A DNA stretch of 64,000 nt from Coleofasciculaceae cyanobacterium (GCA_036703275.1 DATNPK010000112.1:1-64000); one strand, 5' to 3'. Positions 56,169-64,000 are shown, counted from the first letter of the stretch. Notes: generated by a model from the sequence alone, not told the origin. Translations and numbers: made by a program.

Positions 56169-56705
56169 TCAGATGTTGGATTTTATGTCTTTATGTATGT
56201 CTTCATGTTCTAAACTAACTTTGATTTGTGAACTCGCTACACTGTGATCTCGATCGCCATAGTCAAATCTTTTTTTTTGTTTATTGAATTGAAGTACGTT
56301 TTTGCGACGATTTGATTTTTTGTGTCGAACTTGAGGCGCACTTGCTAATATGACAATTGCTATGGCACTACCAGTTTCACTATTTGTATTGTAAATGAAT
56401 CGATTGACCTGTACTTGGGTAATGTCTTGAATCAACTGTTCCATTTTCGGTTTGATCGCAGCATCTAATAAAGTACGAACCTGATCTAAGTTAACAGTAG
56501 ATGTGGCTGCGCCTCTTAAAGTCTGCTCGACAGCAGTTATCACATCCTCAAAAAAGATAATCAATTTCCTGTCGAATAAATGGCAATCGACTCGGCTGGC
56601 TCGGTGAGAAAACTGGATATAATACAGAGAATTAATTTTTTGGGCTATTTCTCGTTCTAATTGTCCAACTGTAGGGTAAGAATTTATTTGGCGCTCGAAA
56701 CTCAT
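56169..56705 (-). CDS. DUF2294 family protein
   Basis: 178 residues. The first 125 match the DUF2294 pattern: PTVGQLEREIAQKINSLYYI, a short strand-rich middle (DCHLFDRKLIIFFEDVITAV) and LLDAAIKPKMEQLIQDITQV followed by NSETGSAIAIVILA. The basic tail (about 130-178) is not part of the domain. The family is common in cyanobacteria and of unknown function; a role in stress or ion response has been suggested without proof. Start at ATG 56705. Confidence 0.75.
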   Translation of the reverse strand: MSFERQINSYPTVGQLEREIAQKINSLYYIQFSHRASRVDCHLFDRKLIIFFEDVITAVEQTLRGAATSTVNLDQVRTLLDAAIKPKMEQLIQDITQVQVNRFIYNTNSETGSAIAIVILASAPQVRHKKSNRRKNVLQFNKQKKRFDYGDRDHSVASSQIKVSLEHEDIHKDIKSNI

Positions 56706-57100
56706 AACTCTAAATTGATAATTTTGCTCCTGGTAAAAATAACTAAAACTACATCGATACTAATCTCTTTTAGCCATGAAAATGTATCAAAAATTTATTT
56801 GTCGTCAATGCAGGAATAAACTTAATTTAAGTTTAGATTAATCAGCTCAGCGGCAGATAACATCCCTATTTGGATATAGATAATTTAAGTATTTATTAAC
56901 TAGTGACTTAAGACTAAAAAGTGGCAATCGTATCACCTTAAATATCAAATTCTATTAGTCGATATTAAAAAAACTTACCATTTCTATTCACTAAAATTAA
57001 TATTATTTGCCTATCTTTTGAAGGATGAATTTTTTAGGCAATTGTTATTTAATACAAGTAAGTTTATTTACCGATATTTAACTAACTTAATTCTTTAACT
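56706..57100. other. Divergent promoter region
   Basis: 395 bp, very AT-rich, between the leftward DUF2294 gene and the rightward stress-protein-like gene. No gene or repeat seen. Confidence 0.35.
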
Positions 57101-57619
57101 ATGTCATCATCCTCAGCCATCAAATCCACTTGGGGGAAATTTTTAACCAAACAAGCAGCGGAGACGACAGTAACCAAGCTGAAAGAAGCTGGTATTAAGC
57201 CAGAAAAAATTGTCGTCGAAACTGAAAACTTTCAAGAGCCAGTTCAATTAGAAGATACGGAAGCGATCTCCAATCTCAAAGCAGGCGCGATCGCAGGAGC
57301 AGTATTAGGAGCTTTAATTGGTTTATCTATTAGCTTAGTTCTGACTAATTTTGCTGACTTGGGATTAGCTGCAATCAGTAATTTTCGACCAATACACTAC
57401 TTTTCGCCTGTTATGGGTGCAATAGTTGGTGCTGCGGGAATGAGTTTAATTTCGGGTTTAAGTGGTGCTAGCGTACTTAAAGCTAATGCTGGCAAAAATG
57501 AACATACTGAAACTAAAAAATATTTGGTCGTGGTTGAAGGAACAGCAGCAGAAATATCCCTCACCAGAGAAATTATTGCCCAACAGGGCGGTGTAGTTGA
57601 AGAAGCAGATAGACGGTAA
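57101..57619 (+). CDS. General stress protein 17M-like membrane protein
   Basis: 172 residues. A soluble N-terminal alpha/beta part (KQAAETTVTKLKEAGIKPEK) is followed by glycine-rich hydrophobic segments (AGAIAGAVLGALIGLSISLV, about 66-90, and MGAIVGAAGMSLISGLSG, about 108-126) and a C-terminal strand-rich part (KKYLVVVEGTAAEISLTREI). This is the plan of YflT/general-stress-protein-17M relatives (a ferredoxin-like fold split by glycine-zipper segments), often induced by stress. A related gene lies at 58436-58951 on the other strand. Confidence 0.65.
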   Translation: MSSSSAIKSTWGKFLTKQAAETTVTKLKEAGIKPEKIVVETENFQEPVQLEDTEAISNLKAGAIAGAVLGALIGLSISLVLTNFADLGLAAISNFRPIHYFSPVMGAIVGAAGMSLISGLSGASVLKANAGKNEHTETKKYLVVVEGTAAEISLTREIIAQQGGVVEEADRR

Positions 57620-57650
57620 CTAGAGGTGCAGGGCAATACTGTTCGGTTAG

Positions 57651-57738
57651 TCGCTACATTTTGTCCGCCCCCTAAATCCCCCAACTCTAGGGGACTTATT
57701 TAAATCTGGCTCCCCCAATTTTGGGGGCTGGGGGGCTT
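57651..57738. repeat. Palindromic C/G-rich intergenic repeat
   Basis: Contains CCCCCTAAATCCCCCA and a hairpin CCCCCAATTTTGGGGG, text widely found between cyanobacterial genes. Part of it (a CCCCAA...TTGGGG type) recurs near 62556-62580. Confidence 0.7.
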
Positions 57739-57761
57739 AAGCGAACGTTATTGTACCAATT

Positions 57762-58400
57762 ATGGAAACAACCTTAGAACTACGTTGGTTTGTCGCAGGA
57801 ATGCCATCAGTAGTAGTGCAGCGTTGGTTTAAACTTGAATGCCCAGGGGAATTACTTGAGGATGAACCTGACAGAGAAGATTTATATGCCGAGCAAAATC
57901 TGCCTAGCGATCGCCTTAAAGCCTGTTTATTTCGTACCGTAGATCCCGAAGCAGTTAATCTTAAATTACGTCAAGGAAATTTAGAACTGAAGCTGAGACA
58001 GCAAGAACTGGGAATTTATCAATTTGGTCAGATTGACGATTCAGCTATTTGGTCAGGCAAGATCGAACAGTGGTGTAAATATAGTCAACAGGATTTACAA
58101 GACTCTAATTTACTTACTGCTGATTTAGTGAATCAAACGAGTTGGCTTTCTGTTCATAAGCGGCGCGAGCAAAAAACATATCGCAACGTAAAAATAGAGT
58201 TAACCGACTTAAAGGTTAAAAGCGATCGCTGGTGGAGTATCGCTTTTGAAATGGCTCTAGATAGTAAAAACCAGTTGAGTGAACAGCATCTACGAGAAGT
58301 AGTAGAACAGGCTGCGAGAAGTTATCAAGGGGCAAAATTGTTGAGCCATAATTCCTACAGCTATAGCAGTTGGCAAAATCAATTTACGACGCTTGACTAG
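57762..58400 (+). CDS. Hypothetical protein, possibly CYTH-like
   Basis: 212 residues. The start (TTLELRWFVAGMPSVVVQRW) and the strand-rich core with alternating charge (AVNLKLRQGNLELKLRQQEL, KTYRNVKIELTDLKVK) resemble the beta-barrel of CYTH (triphosphate tunnel metalloenzyme) proteins, whose strands carry Lys/Arg and Glu facing the tunnel. The classical ExExK at the N-terminus is not clear, so the match is tentative. A CHAD-domain gene, the common CYTH partner, lies 3 kb downstream. No signal peptide. Confidence 0.5.
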   Translation: METTLELRWFVAGMPSVVVQRWFKLECPGELLEDEPDREDLYAEQNLPSDRLKACLFRTVDPEAVNLKLRQGNLELKLRQQELGIYQFGQIDDSAIWSGKIEQWCKYSQQDLQDSNLLTADLVNQTSWLSVHKRREQKTYRNVKIELTDLKVKSDRWWSIAFEMALDSKNQLSEQHLREVVEQAARSYQGAKLLSHNSYSYSSWQNQFTTLD

Positions 58401-58435
58401 TTTGATAATTCAACTAAAGCTAAAAGCTTCGCATT

Positions 58436-58951
58436 TTAAACATTAACTGGTTCTGTATATCCTTGAATATATTCAGGCTCAAATTGACGCAATAATTTCG
58501 TAGCTTGACGAATTGTACTATCTGTTCCTTGGATAATAAGAATATACTGCCCCGCATTGAGACGATTACGATAGGTTAAAGCATCTCCGCTGCCTACTGT
58601 TAAGCCAACACCACCGCCGACAATAATCGCGCCTAGTAATCCAGAAGCTGCACCCAAAATACCACCAATAATATGTTCGGTAATAGAATTGGTAAAAGAA
58701 AAAAGTTCGATACCAGTGAGTACATTAAATACGTATCCCGCAACAAAACCAAATGGAACTAATCCATAAGCCAGCTTTTTGGCTCTTTTGCCAGCCTGTT
58801 GATTAGGATCGATTAAGCCAAATTGATCGGCACTCTGATAGCCTTCTCCCAGAATAGTAACTTTGTCTTCTGGGATACCCTCCTGACGTACAATAGAGGA
58901 CGCTTCTTCAGCCTGTTGTTTGTCTGCTAAAACTGTAACTAAATAATTCAT
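58436..58951 (-). CDS. Glycine-rich stress-protein-like membrane protein
   Basis: About 171 residues from ATG 58951 (MNYLVTVLADKQQAEEASSI); an upstream in-frame ATG at 59005 would add a poorly coding stretch. Like the protein at 57101 it has a soluble N-terminal part, two hydrophobic segments (KLAYGLVPFGFVAGYVFNVL; IIGGILGAASGLLGAIIVGG) and a C-terminal strand-rich part ending in IQGTDSTIRQATKLLRQF. Members of this group are often stress-induced. The two related genes converge on the CYTH-like gene between them. Confidence 0.6.
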   Translation of the reverse strand: MNYLVTVLADKQQAEEASSIVRQEGIPEDKVTILGEGYQSADQFGLIDPNQQAGKRAKKLAYGLVPFGFVAGYVFNVLTGIELFSFTNSITEHIIGGILGAASGLLGAIIVGGGVGLTVGSGDALTYRNRLNAGQYILIIQGTDSTIRQATKLLRQFEPEYIQGYTEPVNV

Positions 58952-59051
58952 GATAATTTTAATTAAATGAAGTTTTGATGGGCAATGCGTTTGTCTCGGC
59001 TGCAAATAGAAACTACTTAAAAGCTAAGAGCTAATGGCTAAGAGCTAATAG

Positions 59052-60371
59052 TCAATAACTACGAACAGTATTATTTTGTATGTCATTACTTAAATCAGCA
59101 ATGCCAATTTTTGCGGTTAAAAGCTGTGGTTGTTTTTGATTTAGTATAGTTAGGTATTGTTGTTCTAATTGTTGTGCCACACCATCCCAGCTAAACATCG
59201 ATTCGACTCTTTTGCGGGCATCTTTTTCTAATTGTCTACTCCAGGCTGGATAGGATAGTACTCGGTTAATCGCTTGAGCAAAAGCCTTTTCGTCTTGTGG
59301 TGGCACTAATAATCCAGTTAGTTCGTTAATTACGGTAAATTTCAAACCTCCAACCTCAGAAACTATAGCTGGCGTGCTACAAGCCATTGCTTCAATTGCT
59401 ACCAAGCCAAAAGGTTCGTAATGACTGGGAACAACGCAGACATCTGCTGCTGCATAATAATAAGTTAAGTCTGTGTGTTCGATACGTCCAGCAAAAGTAG
59501 TTATTTCCTCTAACCCCAATTCTTTGACGATAGCTTCTATTCGTTCTCTTTCTTTGCCGTCTTTTCTGTCTGGGGTACTGCCGCCAACTATAATTAATTT
59601 TAAATCGGGATGTAGCTTTACTTCTTTGCAGCCTACCGCTCTTACTAGAGTTTCAATACCTTTACGCGGATCGAATCGTCCTACGTATAAAATAACTTTG
59701 GCTTCTGGCTTGATATTCAATTTGACTCTGCTATCTAGTCGAGAAACGCTACCAAAACTTTCAACGTCAGTACCGCAGGGAATTACGGTAATATTCCCTT
59801 GTTCTGATAGAAGCGATCGCATATGTTCTTTCTCTTGTGGAGAAGTAGCAACTATCATATCGGCAGTTTCTAAACATTGCTTTTCTATTTCTAAGCGAGT
59901 TTGCGAAATTTCAGGTATTTTGTTAACTGATTTATATTTAACCGCACCTAAAGAGTGATATGTATGCACAAGCTTGCTTTGCTGCCGTTTTTTTAACTCC
60001 ATTCCTACCCAAGCAGAAAGCCAGTAGTTGGTATGAATTAGAGGATAAATAGTTTCTTGCTGTTCTTGAAATTCTAAGAAAGCTGTGACAAATTCTGGTA
60101 AATACTGGAAAATATTTTGTCTTTTAATGAATACTGGTGAACCTGCATTTAAACGTATCGTACGACAGTTAGGACCATGCTCGACAATCTTTGCTTGCTC
60201 CTCACTACTGCGACGGGTGAACATATCTACTTGCCAACCCAAACGCGCCAGGGCTTCTCCTACTTTCCTAACATATACATTCTGTCCCCCGGCTTCTTCC
60301 TTTCCAATGTCAATAGCTGGATCGCCGTGAACCGAGATAAGAGCAATTTTTCTTTTATTGTTAGGTAACAT
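59052..60371 (-). CDS. Glycosyltransferase family 4 (GT-B fold)
   Basis: 439 residues. N-terminal ISVHGDPAIDIGKEEAGGQN holds the donor-loop glycines typical of the sucrose-phosphate-synthase/MshA branch (GGQNVYV). The C-terminal Rossmann half carries ILYVGRFDPRKGIETLVRAV and SHYEPFGLVAIEAMACSTPA, the E-x7-E motif that binds the nucleotide sugar. No membrane span. It should transfer a sugar from a UDP/ADP/GDP donor; the acceptor is unknown (sucrose-type, exopolysaccharide or lipid). It stands alone, with the stress-like gene 100 bp downstream on the same strand. Confidence 0.88.
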   Translation of the reverse strand: MLPNNKRKIALISVHGDPAIDIGKEEAGGQNVYVRKVGEALARLGWQVDMFTRRSSEEQAKIVEHGPNCRTIRLNAGSPVFIKRQNIFQYLPEFVTAFLEFQEQQETIYPLIHTNYWLSAWVGMELKKRQQSKLVHTYHSLGAVKYKSVNKIPEISQTRLEIEKQCLETADMIVATSPQEKEHMRSLLSEQGNITVIPCGTDVESFGSVSRLDSRVKLNIKPEAKVILYVGRFDPRKGIETLVRAVGCKEVKLHPDLKLIIVGGSTPDRKDGKERERIEAIVKELGLEEITTFAGRIEHTDLTYYYAAADVCVVPSHYEPFGLVAIEAMACSTPAIVSEVGGLKFTVINELTGLLVPPQDEKAFAQAINRVLSYPAWSRQLEKDARKRVESMFSWDGVAQQLEQQYLTILNQKQPQLLTAKIGIADLSNDIQNNTVRSY

Positions 60372-60786
60372 AACCTTGGCATTATTTGTGGTCTATTTAA
60401 TAATCGATGTTCTAATATAGCAACTTCACTAAAGCTGAGAAATAATCTACAACAATTAAACTTCACAACCAGTATCTTTAGAGACTAATTTTTTTTTGCC
60501 CAAATAGAACTACTATCTTTGAAGTTATTAAAATTCGCCAAAATATACATCTTTCTTGAGTCGTAGTTTGCTCGATTAATCTACTTATCTGGGAAACCAG
60601 CCGAAAAAATCGTATTTACCGAACTAAAATTCTAGGTAATTTTTATTTGTTCGCTCTAAACTTAATATATATATATATAAATATCGTTCATTTCTCTAAC
60701 TGAAAAATAGAGAGACGGAAGTAAGGAATAGCTCCTGAAGGAACGCGCCTCGCGATTATTTGTTATTACAATTGGAGGCGAAAATT
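60372..60786. other. Divergent spacer with TA-dinucleotide run
   Basis: 415 bp. A run of TA dinucleotides at about 60665-60678 and AT-rich DNA around it may be a promoter-melting region. The DUF4278 ribosome site is at the right end. No gene seen. Confidence 0.35.
60774..60778 (+). promoter_or_regulatory. Ribosome-binding site deciding the DUF4278 start
   Basis: GGAGG 8 bp before ATG 60787 supports that ATG over the in-frame upstream start at 60760. Confidence 0.8.
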
Positions 60787-61038
60787 ATGAAATTACGTTA
60801 TCGCGGAATAGACTACGACTATAACCCACCAACGGTTACGTTTGCAGAAGGAAAGGTAGCAGGAAAATATCGGGGACTAGATTGGCGTCACCATAATTTG
60901 AAGACTAACCTAACACTTCAACCAAAATTTAATTTAACTTATCGGGGCGTGCCATACTACAGCCAACCTGTATCTGCACCGTTAGGAAAATCCAATGTTA
61001 CTCTGGAAAAGCGCGATCGCAATTTAGGCGTAAATTAA
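60787..61038 (+). CDS. DUF4278 domain protein
   Basis: 83 residues from ATG 60787. It begins MKLRYRGIDYDYNPPTVTFA and repeats the core later (KYRGLDWRHHN; LTYRGVPYYSQP): the short YRG motif with a GxxY-type surrounding that defines DUF4278, a small cyanobacterial family of unknown function, frequently basic. It is soluble without signal peptide. The strong GGAGG site suggests efficient translation. It is followed by a 258-bp gap to the frameshifted small gene. Confidence 0.82.
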   Translation: MKLRYRGIDYDYNPPTVTFAEGKVAGKYRGLDWRHHNLKTNLTLQPKFNLTYRGVPYYSQPVSAPLGKSNVTLEKRDRNLGVN

Positions 61039-61296
61039 AAGAAACTGGTTAGTAATAACCATAATTTCTTACTACGCCATCTATACAAGAAAATAGGTTA
61101 AGGTTAGTTGATTATTAGTTTTGATTGATTAAATTAAACAGCGAAACAGTTTGTATTTTGCTCCGTAACTGGGGCAATTTTCCATACATATTCTATCTTA
61201 AGGATGAATAGCGATCGCGCTTACTTTCTCTAGTATGTAAATAACTAAATTACTTCTATTAGCGAAGTAAAATATTACACACCAGAGGAATTATAG

Positions 61297-61516
61297 ATGA
61301 TTTTAATCAAGTTACTTTTAATATTATCTTTAAGCATTGTCGGAAATACTGTTATCAATCTAGTCACTATTAAAAAACAGCATTTATTTCACTCCACGGC
61401 AATTGCTCGTTTTATTGGCAAAAATCGCCTCTGAGTTAGAAGAAGATTTGAATTTGACCCCTGGAGGCAAATACTACAGCCCGGTTGAGTACACTAATAT
61501 TAATCAATTTAGATAA
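61297..61516 (+). pseudogene. Small membrane protein gene with frameshift, coupled to the CHAD gene
   Basis: ATG 61297 has a good ribosome site (GAGGA about 8 bp upstream). The first 27 codons encode a membrane span (MILIKLLLILSLSIVGNTVI). The frame ends early at 61432, but from an A6 run (61372-61377) the +1 frame is open and coding-like (NSIYFTPRQLLVLLAKIASE, then GGKYYSPVEYTN) to TAA 61514-61516, which overlaps the ATG of the CHAD gene as TAATG. The overlap suggests the +1 frame is the original C-terminus, so one A was gained or frameshifting occurs. The intact protein would have about 72 residues. No family recognised. Confidence 0.5.
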
Positions 61517-62436
61517 TGAGCTACAAATTGAAGGGCAAAGAATCTGTATCGACAGGAATCAAAAGAATTGCCTCAGAACAAACAAAAAAAGCAATTACGG
61601 AATTAACTTGTACTGGTAAGCTTGGGGTTGATGAAGCAGTCCATCAAGCTCGCACACGGTTGAAAAAAACGAGAGCAGTGCTTCGCTTAGTACGATATAG
61701 CCTCCCTCCCTCGATTTATGAACAAAACAATCAGTCCTTTCGAGATATAGGACGTAATTTATCGAAGTTAAGAGATAGCAAGGTTGGGATCAAAACTTTG
61801 GACAATTTAATCGCCCATGCCGATCCATTTTCTCCAGAGTTGTTTAGCAATATTCGTCGAGAACTTTATGTTGATTATCGCCAAGAGTATCAGCGTGTTG
61901 TGGATGGCGATGTGTTGAGCTTGGTTAAAAATGAATTAAAAGATGCCCAAGACGACATTAATAATTGGACAATTAAGTCGAACAGTTGGTCAGCAGTCGA
62001 TCAAAGTTTAAACCGAGTTTACGCTCGCGGTTACAAAGATTTAGCTAAAGTTATATCTAAACCAACAGCAGAAAATTTTCACGAATGGCGTAAGCGAGTT
62101 AAATATCTCCGCTATCAATTACAAGTTATTAATCCTATCTGGAAGGATTTAGTTCAAACATGGGTTGAGCAAACTCATGTTTTATCTAATTATCTGGGTG
62201 AAGATCATGATTTGGCAGTATTAAAAGAGTTTGTTTCTAGTCAACCAAAAAGATTTGATCGCGATCGCGAATTAGACTTTTTAATTCCTTTGATCGAACG
62301 CCGCCAGAAAGAACTACGAACAGCAGCAATATCTTTGGGTAAAAAGATTTATACCGAAAAGCCGAAAAACTTTGCTCGTCGCTTAGGTAATTACTGGCAG
62401 GTTTGGCAAGAAGATAATCAAAAGGTTGCTCGCTGA
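61516..62436 (+). CDS. CHAD domain protein
   Basis: 306 residues, helical throughout, built as the CHAD four-helix repeat: DEAVHQARTRLKKTRAVLRL in the first half and FHEWRKRVKYLRYQLQVI in the second, with the conserved His and Lys/Arg residues that bind polyanions, and LGEDHDLAVLKEF. CHAD domains bind inorganic polyphosphate and are targeted to polyphosphate granules. No CYTH domain is fused, unlike many family members; the protein at 57762 may be CYTH-like. The ATG overlaps the stop of the upstream small gene (TAATG), indicating one transcript. Confidence 0.9.
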   Translation: MSYKLKGKESVSTGIKRIASEQTKKAITELTCTGKLGVDEAVHQARTRLKKTRAVLRLVRYSLPPSIYEQNNQSFRDIGRNLSKLRDSKVGIKTLDNLIAHADPFSPELFSNIRRELYVDYRQEYQRVVDGDVLSLVKNELKDAQDDINNWTIKSNSWSAVDQSLNRVYARGYKDLAKVISKPTAENFHEWRKRVKYLRYQLQVINPIWKDLVQTWVEQTHVLSNYLGEDHDLAVLKEFVSSQPKRFDRDRELDFLIPLIERRQKELRTAAISLGKKIYTEKPKNFARRLGNYWQVWQEDNQKVAR

Positions 62437-63079
62437 GAAAATTGGATTATATATATAAGGCGTTGCTGATTTAAGTATTGTTTTTAGCTATAGGCTATTA
62501 GCCCTTCGGGTTCGACAGTAGTAGTACCACTTCTAGGCTAAAGTACTGGGTTGATTCCCCCAAGCTTGGGGGTTAGGGGGCTAAAAAAATTTTCAATACC
62601 CAACAAATTAATCTAGACGTATTAGTAGGTTAAGTTTCGTGCATCAAGCCAACGATTAAAAGATTTCTGTTGGCGTTTGACTATCGTTCTAACGCCACTT
62701 GCAGAAGACGGAGGATACCTCCGCGTCGCGAAGCAAGTCCTTCGGACTCAGCTAGTCCTTTAGGGCATATCATGCACGGGCAACCCAGTGGCTCCCCTAC
62801 CTACTAAGTCTTTGATTATTTTTGAGAAATGGTATTAGATTCGACATTTTTTGGTGATATTTGGTTAGTTTCACCAAAACCTTCGCTGTGGAAAACTTTG
62901 ACAATTTTCAGCGCAAGTATATCAAAAGAGAGAGACAGTAGCAAATTCGCGACCTTACAATTGTCTTAAAGCCACTTAAAAATAAACATTTTTAACTAGC
63001 ACTACTAAACTTTAATGATACAAATTAACCAGTCCCCTAATCTTCAAGGTCGGCTGATCTATAAAAAACAGGATATTTG
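62437..63079. repeat. Spacer with composite repeat (hairpin copy 5)
   Basis: 62494-62513 repeats 42741-42760 exactly. 62537-62560 and 62769-62805 are inverted near-copies of 50433-50456 and 50458-50494. A hairpin CGGAGG-ATA-CCTCCG lies at about 62709-62723 inside matching arms ACTTGC / GCAAGT, followed by AGTCCTTTAGGG. 62820-63060 holds nothing recognised except the region before the zinc-ribbon gene. Confidence 0.75.
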
Positions 63080-63298
63080 ATGAATATTTGTATTTGTTGT
63101 CACGATCATTTACTGAGACATATAAATCATCATCGAGTTTATTGGTTTTGTCCTAGCTGTCATCAAGAAATGCCTAATATTGAGGAATTAAATTTTGATG
63201 GATTAAATCTGACTAGTAAGCTTAAAATAGCAAAATTAAAGCTGAAAAAGTCCGAATTAATTTCAAATATTCAATCAATTAAACATTTAATTAATTAG
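63080..63298 (+). CDS. Small zinc-ribbon-like protein
   Basis: 72 residues from ATG 63080, with AGGA 7 bp upstream. Four cysteines in two pairs (CICCHDHLL and WFCPSCHQEMP) form a likely zinc ribbon, the second pair in the CPSCxQEMP context common in cyanobacteria. The C-terminal half is a basic helix (SKLKIAKLKLKKSELISNI). It is probably a nucleic-acid or protein-binding module; the function is unknown. The UbiA-like gene starts 3 bp after its stop, so they form an operon. Confidence 0.65.
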   Translation: MNICICCHDHLLRHINHHRVYWFCPSCHQEMPNIEELNFDGLNLTSKLKIAKLKLKKSELISNIQSIKHLIN

Positions 63299-63300
63299 CA

Positions 63301-64000
63301 TTGGACAGAATACAAGAGTCAAAAATTTCTATTGCAAAATGGTTTTACAACCTTTTTATACAACTAATTATTTACCCAAGTATTTGGGTTGCCGCTGCGA
63401 TCGCTTTTTTGGGAATATACGTTCAAAAAATATTAGGATTAACTCATAACTGGCAGCCAATTGCTTTAATATTTGTAACCGCCTTAATTCCTTATAATTT
63501 AGATCGTATTTTTGATTCTTATTTTCAAGAGATACCTGATGCCAAAGCGCAGTTATTTTTCCGCCAGTCTTGTATTTGGGCTTTATTGTTGATGGCGATC
63601 GCAGCTACCATTGGCTTGCTTATCTATGCACCTTTAAGAGTTAGATATGTGAGTATTGCGGGAATTATTCCCTTACTTTACGGCATACCTTTGTTCCCTA
63701 GGAAAGATCAATTTGCCTGGCGATGGTATCGCTTAAAAGATATTCCTGGTTCAAAAGCTTGGATTGTCGGCAGTGTCTTAACTTATGCTGTTATTGCCCT
63801 ACCTCTAGCTTATACTGATGCTCAATTCGATTTAGTTACAGCTTTGACAAGTCTATTTATGTTTGTCTTTATTGTGACTAATTCTCATACTTTTGATATT
63901 CGAGATGTAGAATCCGATAGCCAAAAAGGAGTAGTTACTTTGCCAATTATGGTGGGAATTAGAGGAACAAAAATTATCTTGATGGGAATGAATTTATTAA
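63301..64000 (+). CDS. UbiA-like prenyltransferase family protein (N-terminal part, runs off right edge)
   Basis: At least 233 residues to the window end. The start is TTG 63301 (no ATG nearby; an in-frame stop lies at 63292). At least six membrane spans. The first Asp-rich loop reads YNLDRIFD (family NDxxDxxxD, with changes) and the second IRDVESDSQKGVVTLP (DxxxDxxxGxxTxP), the prenyl-diphosphate binding motifs of UbiA/MenA-type enzymes. Loss of residues in the first motif hints at an unusual substrate. It is cotranscribed with the zinc-ribbon gene. C-terminus not in the window. Confidence 0.78.
   Translation, partial: MDRIQESKISIAKWFYNLFIQLIIYPSIWVAAAIAFLGIYVQKILGLTHNWQPIALIFVTALIPYNLDRIFDSYFQEIPDAKAQLFFRQSCIWALLLMAIAATIGLLIYAPLRVRYVSIAGIIPLLYGIPLFPRKDQFAWRWYRLKDIPGSKAWIVGSVLTYAVIALPLAYTDAQFDLVTALTSLFMFVFIVTNSHTFDIRDVESDSQKGVVTLPIMVGIRGTKIILMGMNLL

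Noticed and set aside
1-64000. tRNA and rRNA genes
   Set aside because: Looked for TPsiC-arm sequences (GGTTCGAATC type) and rRNA signatures on both strands; the only GGGTTCGA-like hits are in dispersed repeats without cloverleaf context.

Overview
The window is chromosomal DNA from a cyanobacterium. It carries magnesium chelatase subunit H (chlH), hemC, a Ycf51 protein, a DUF3685/Ycf55-type protein, a bestrophin, a kaiB-kaiC pair and several cyanobacteria-typical DUF families (DUF4278, DUF2294), and the palindrome GCGATCGC (HIP1) recurs throughout in genes and spacers. Base composition is AT-rich, genes are well spaced, and dispersed palindromic repeats are frequent. A Pleurocapsa/Stanieria-like or other unicellular lineage is possible, but that is a guess.

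Layout. 0-10.3 kb: start of an RTX calcium-binding protein running off the left edge, a candidate small RNA, a methyltransferase, an HlyD/DevB-like adaptor, a REP-associated transposase interrupted by its own type of palindrome, two small proteins, chlH with a clear terminator, and a membrane-anchored pseudo-receiver. 10.5-18.2 kb: a decayed copy of the clpB start, intact clpB, a repeat-rich spacer, and a 1314-residue multi-domain phosphoesterase in which a GDPD domain is nested in a phytase-like domain and followed by a PhoX-like domain. 18.2-31.5 kb: intact genes (acpH, a cellulose-synthase-like enzyme, bestrophin, an AI-2E-type transporter, coaD, an SNase-like protein) mixed with broken ones (DUF3991/TOPRIM fragment, NarL-type response regulator, EamA transporter, aminotransferase fragment, GIY-YIG nuclease plus a coupled unknown gene). 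31.5-46.4 kb: TPR protein, divergent DUF3685 protein, a long acidic substrate-binding protein with tandem repeats, iron-type alcohol dehydrogenase, Ycf51, a repetitive lipoprotein, hemC, a PiT phosphate transporter and a GH13 enzyme. 46.7-55.3 kb: a multi-PAS hybrid histidine kinase, a repeat cluster, kaiB, kaiC and a second hybrid kinase, with no kaiA. 55.4-64 kb: coiled-coil/TM protein, DUF2294, two glycine-rich stress-protein relatives around a possible CYTH-like protein, a GT4 glycosyltransferase, DUF4278, a frameshifted small gene coupled to a CHAD gene, a zinc-ribbon protein and a UbiA-like prenyltransferase running off the right edge.

Functional threads: tetrapyrrole synthesis (chlH, hemC); phosphate handling (multi-domain phosphoesterase, PiT, CHAD and possibly CYTH-like proteins, PstS-like domain); signalling (KaiB/KaiC flanked by two paralogous hybrid kinases, two degenerate receivers). 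The most unusual structures are a dispersed hairpin repeat family whose inner stem varies in sequence while staying paired, with one copy inserted in frame in a protein gene; the clpB start relic; and a pair of coupled genes broken by a frameshift and an in-frame TGA. All calls come from reading the sequence by eye; no database search was run.
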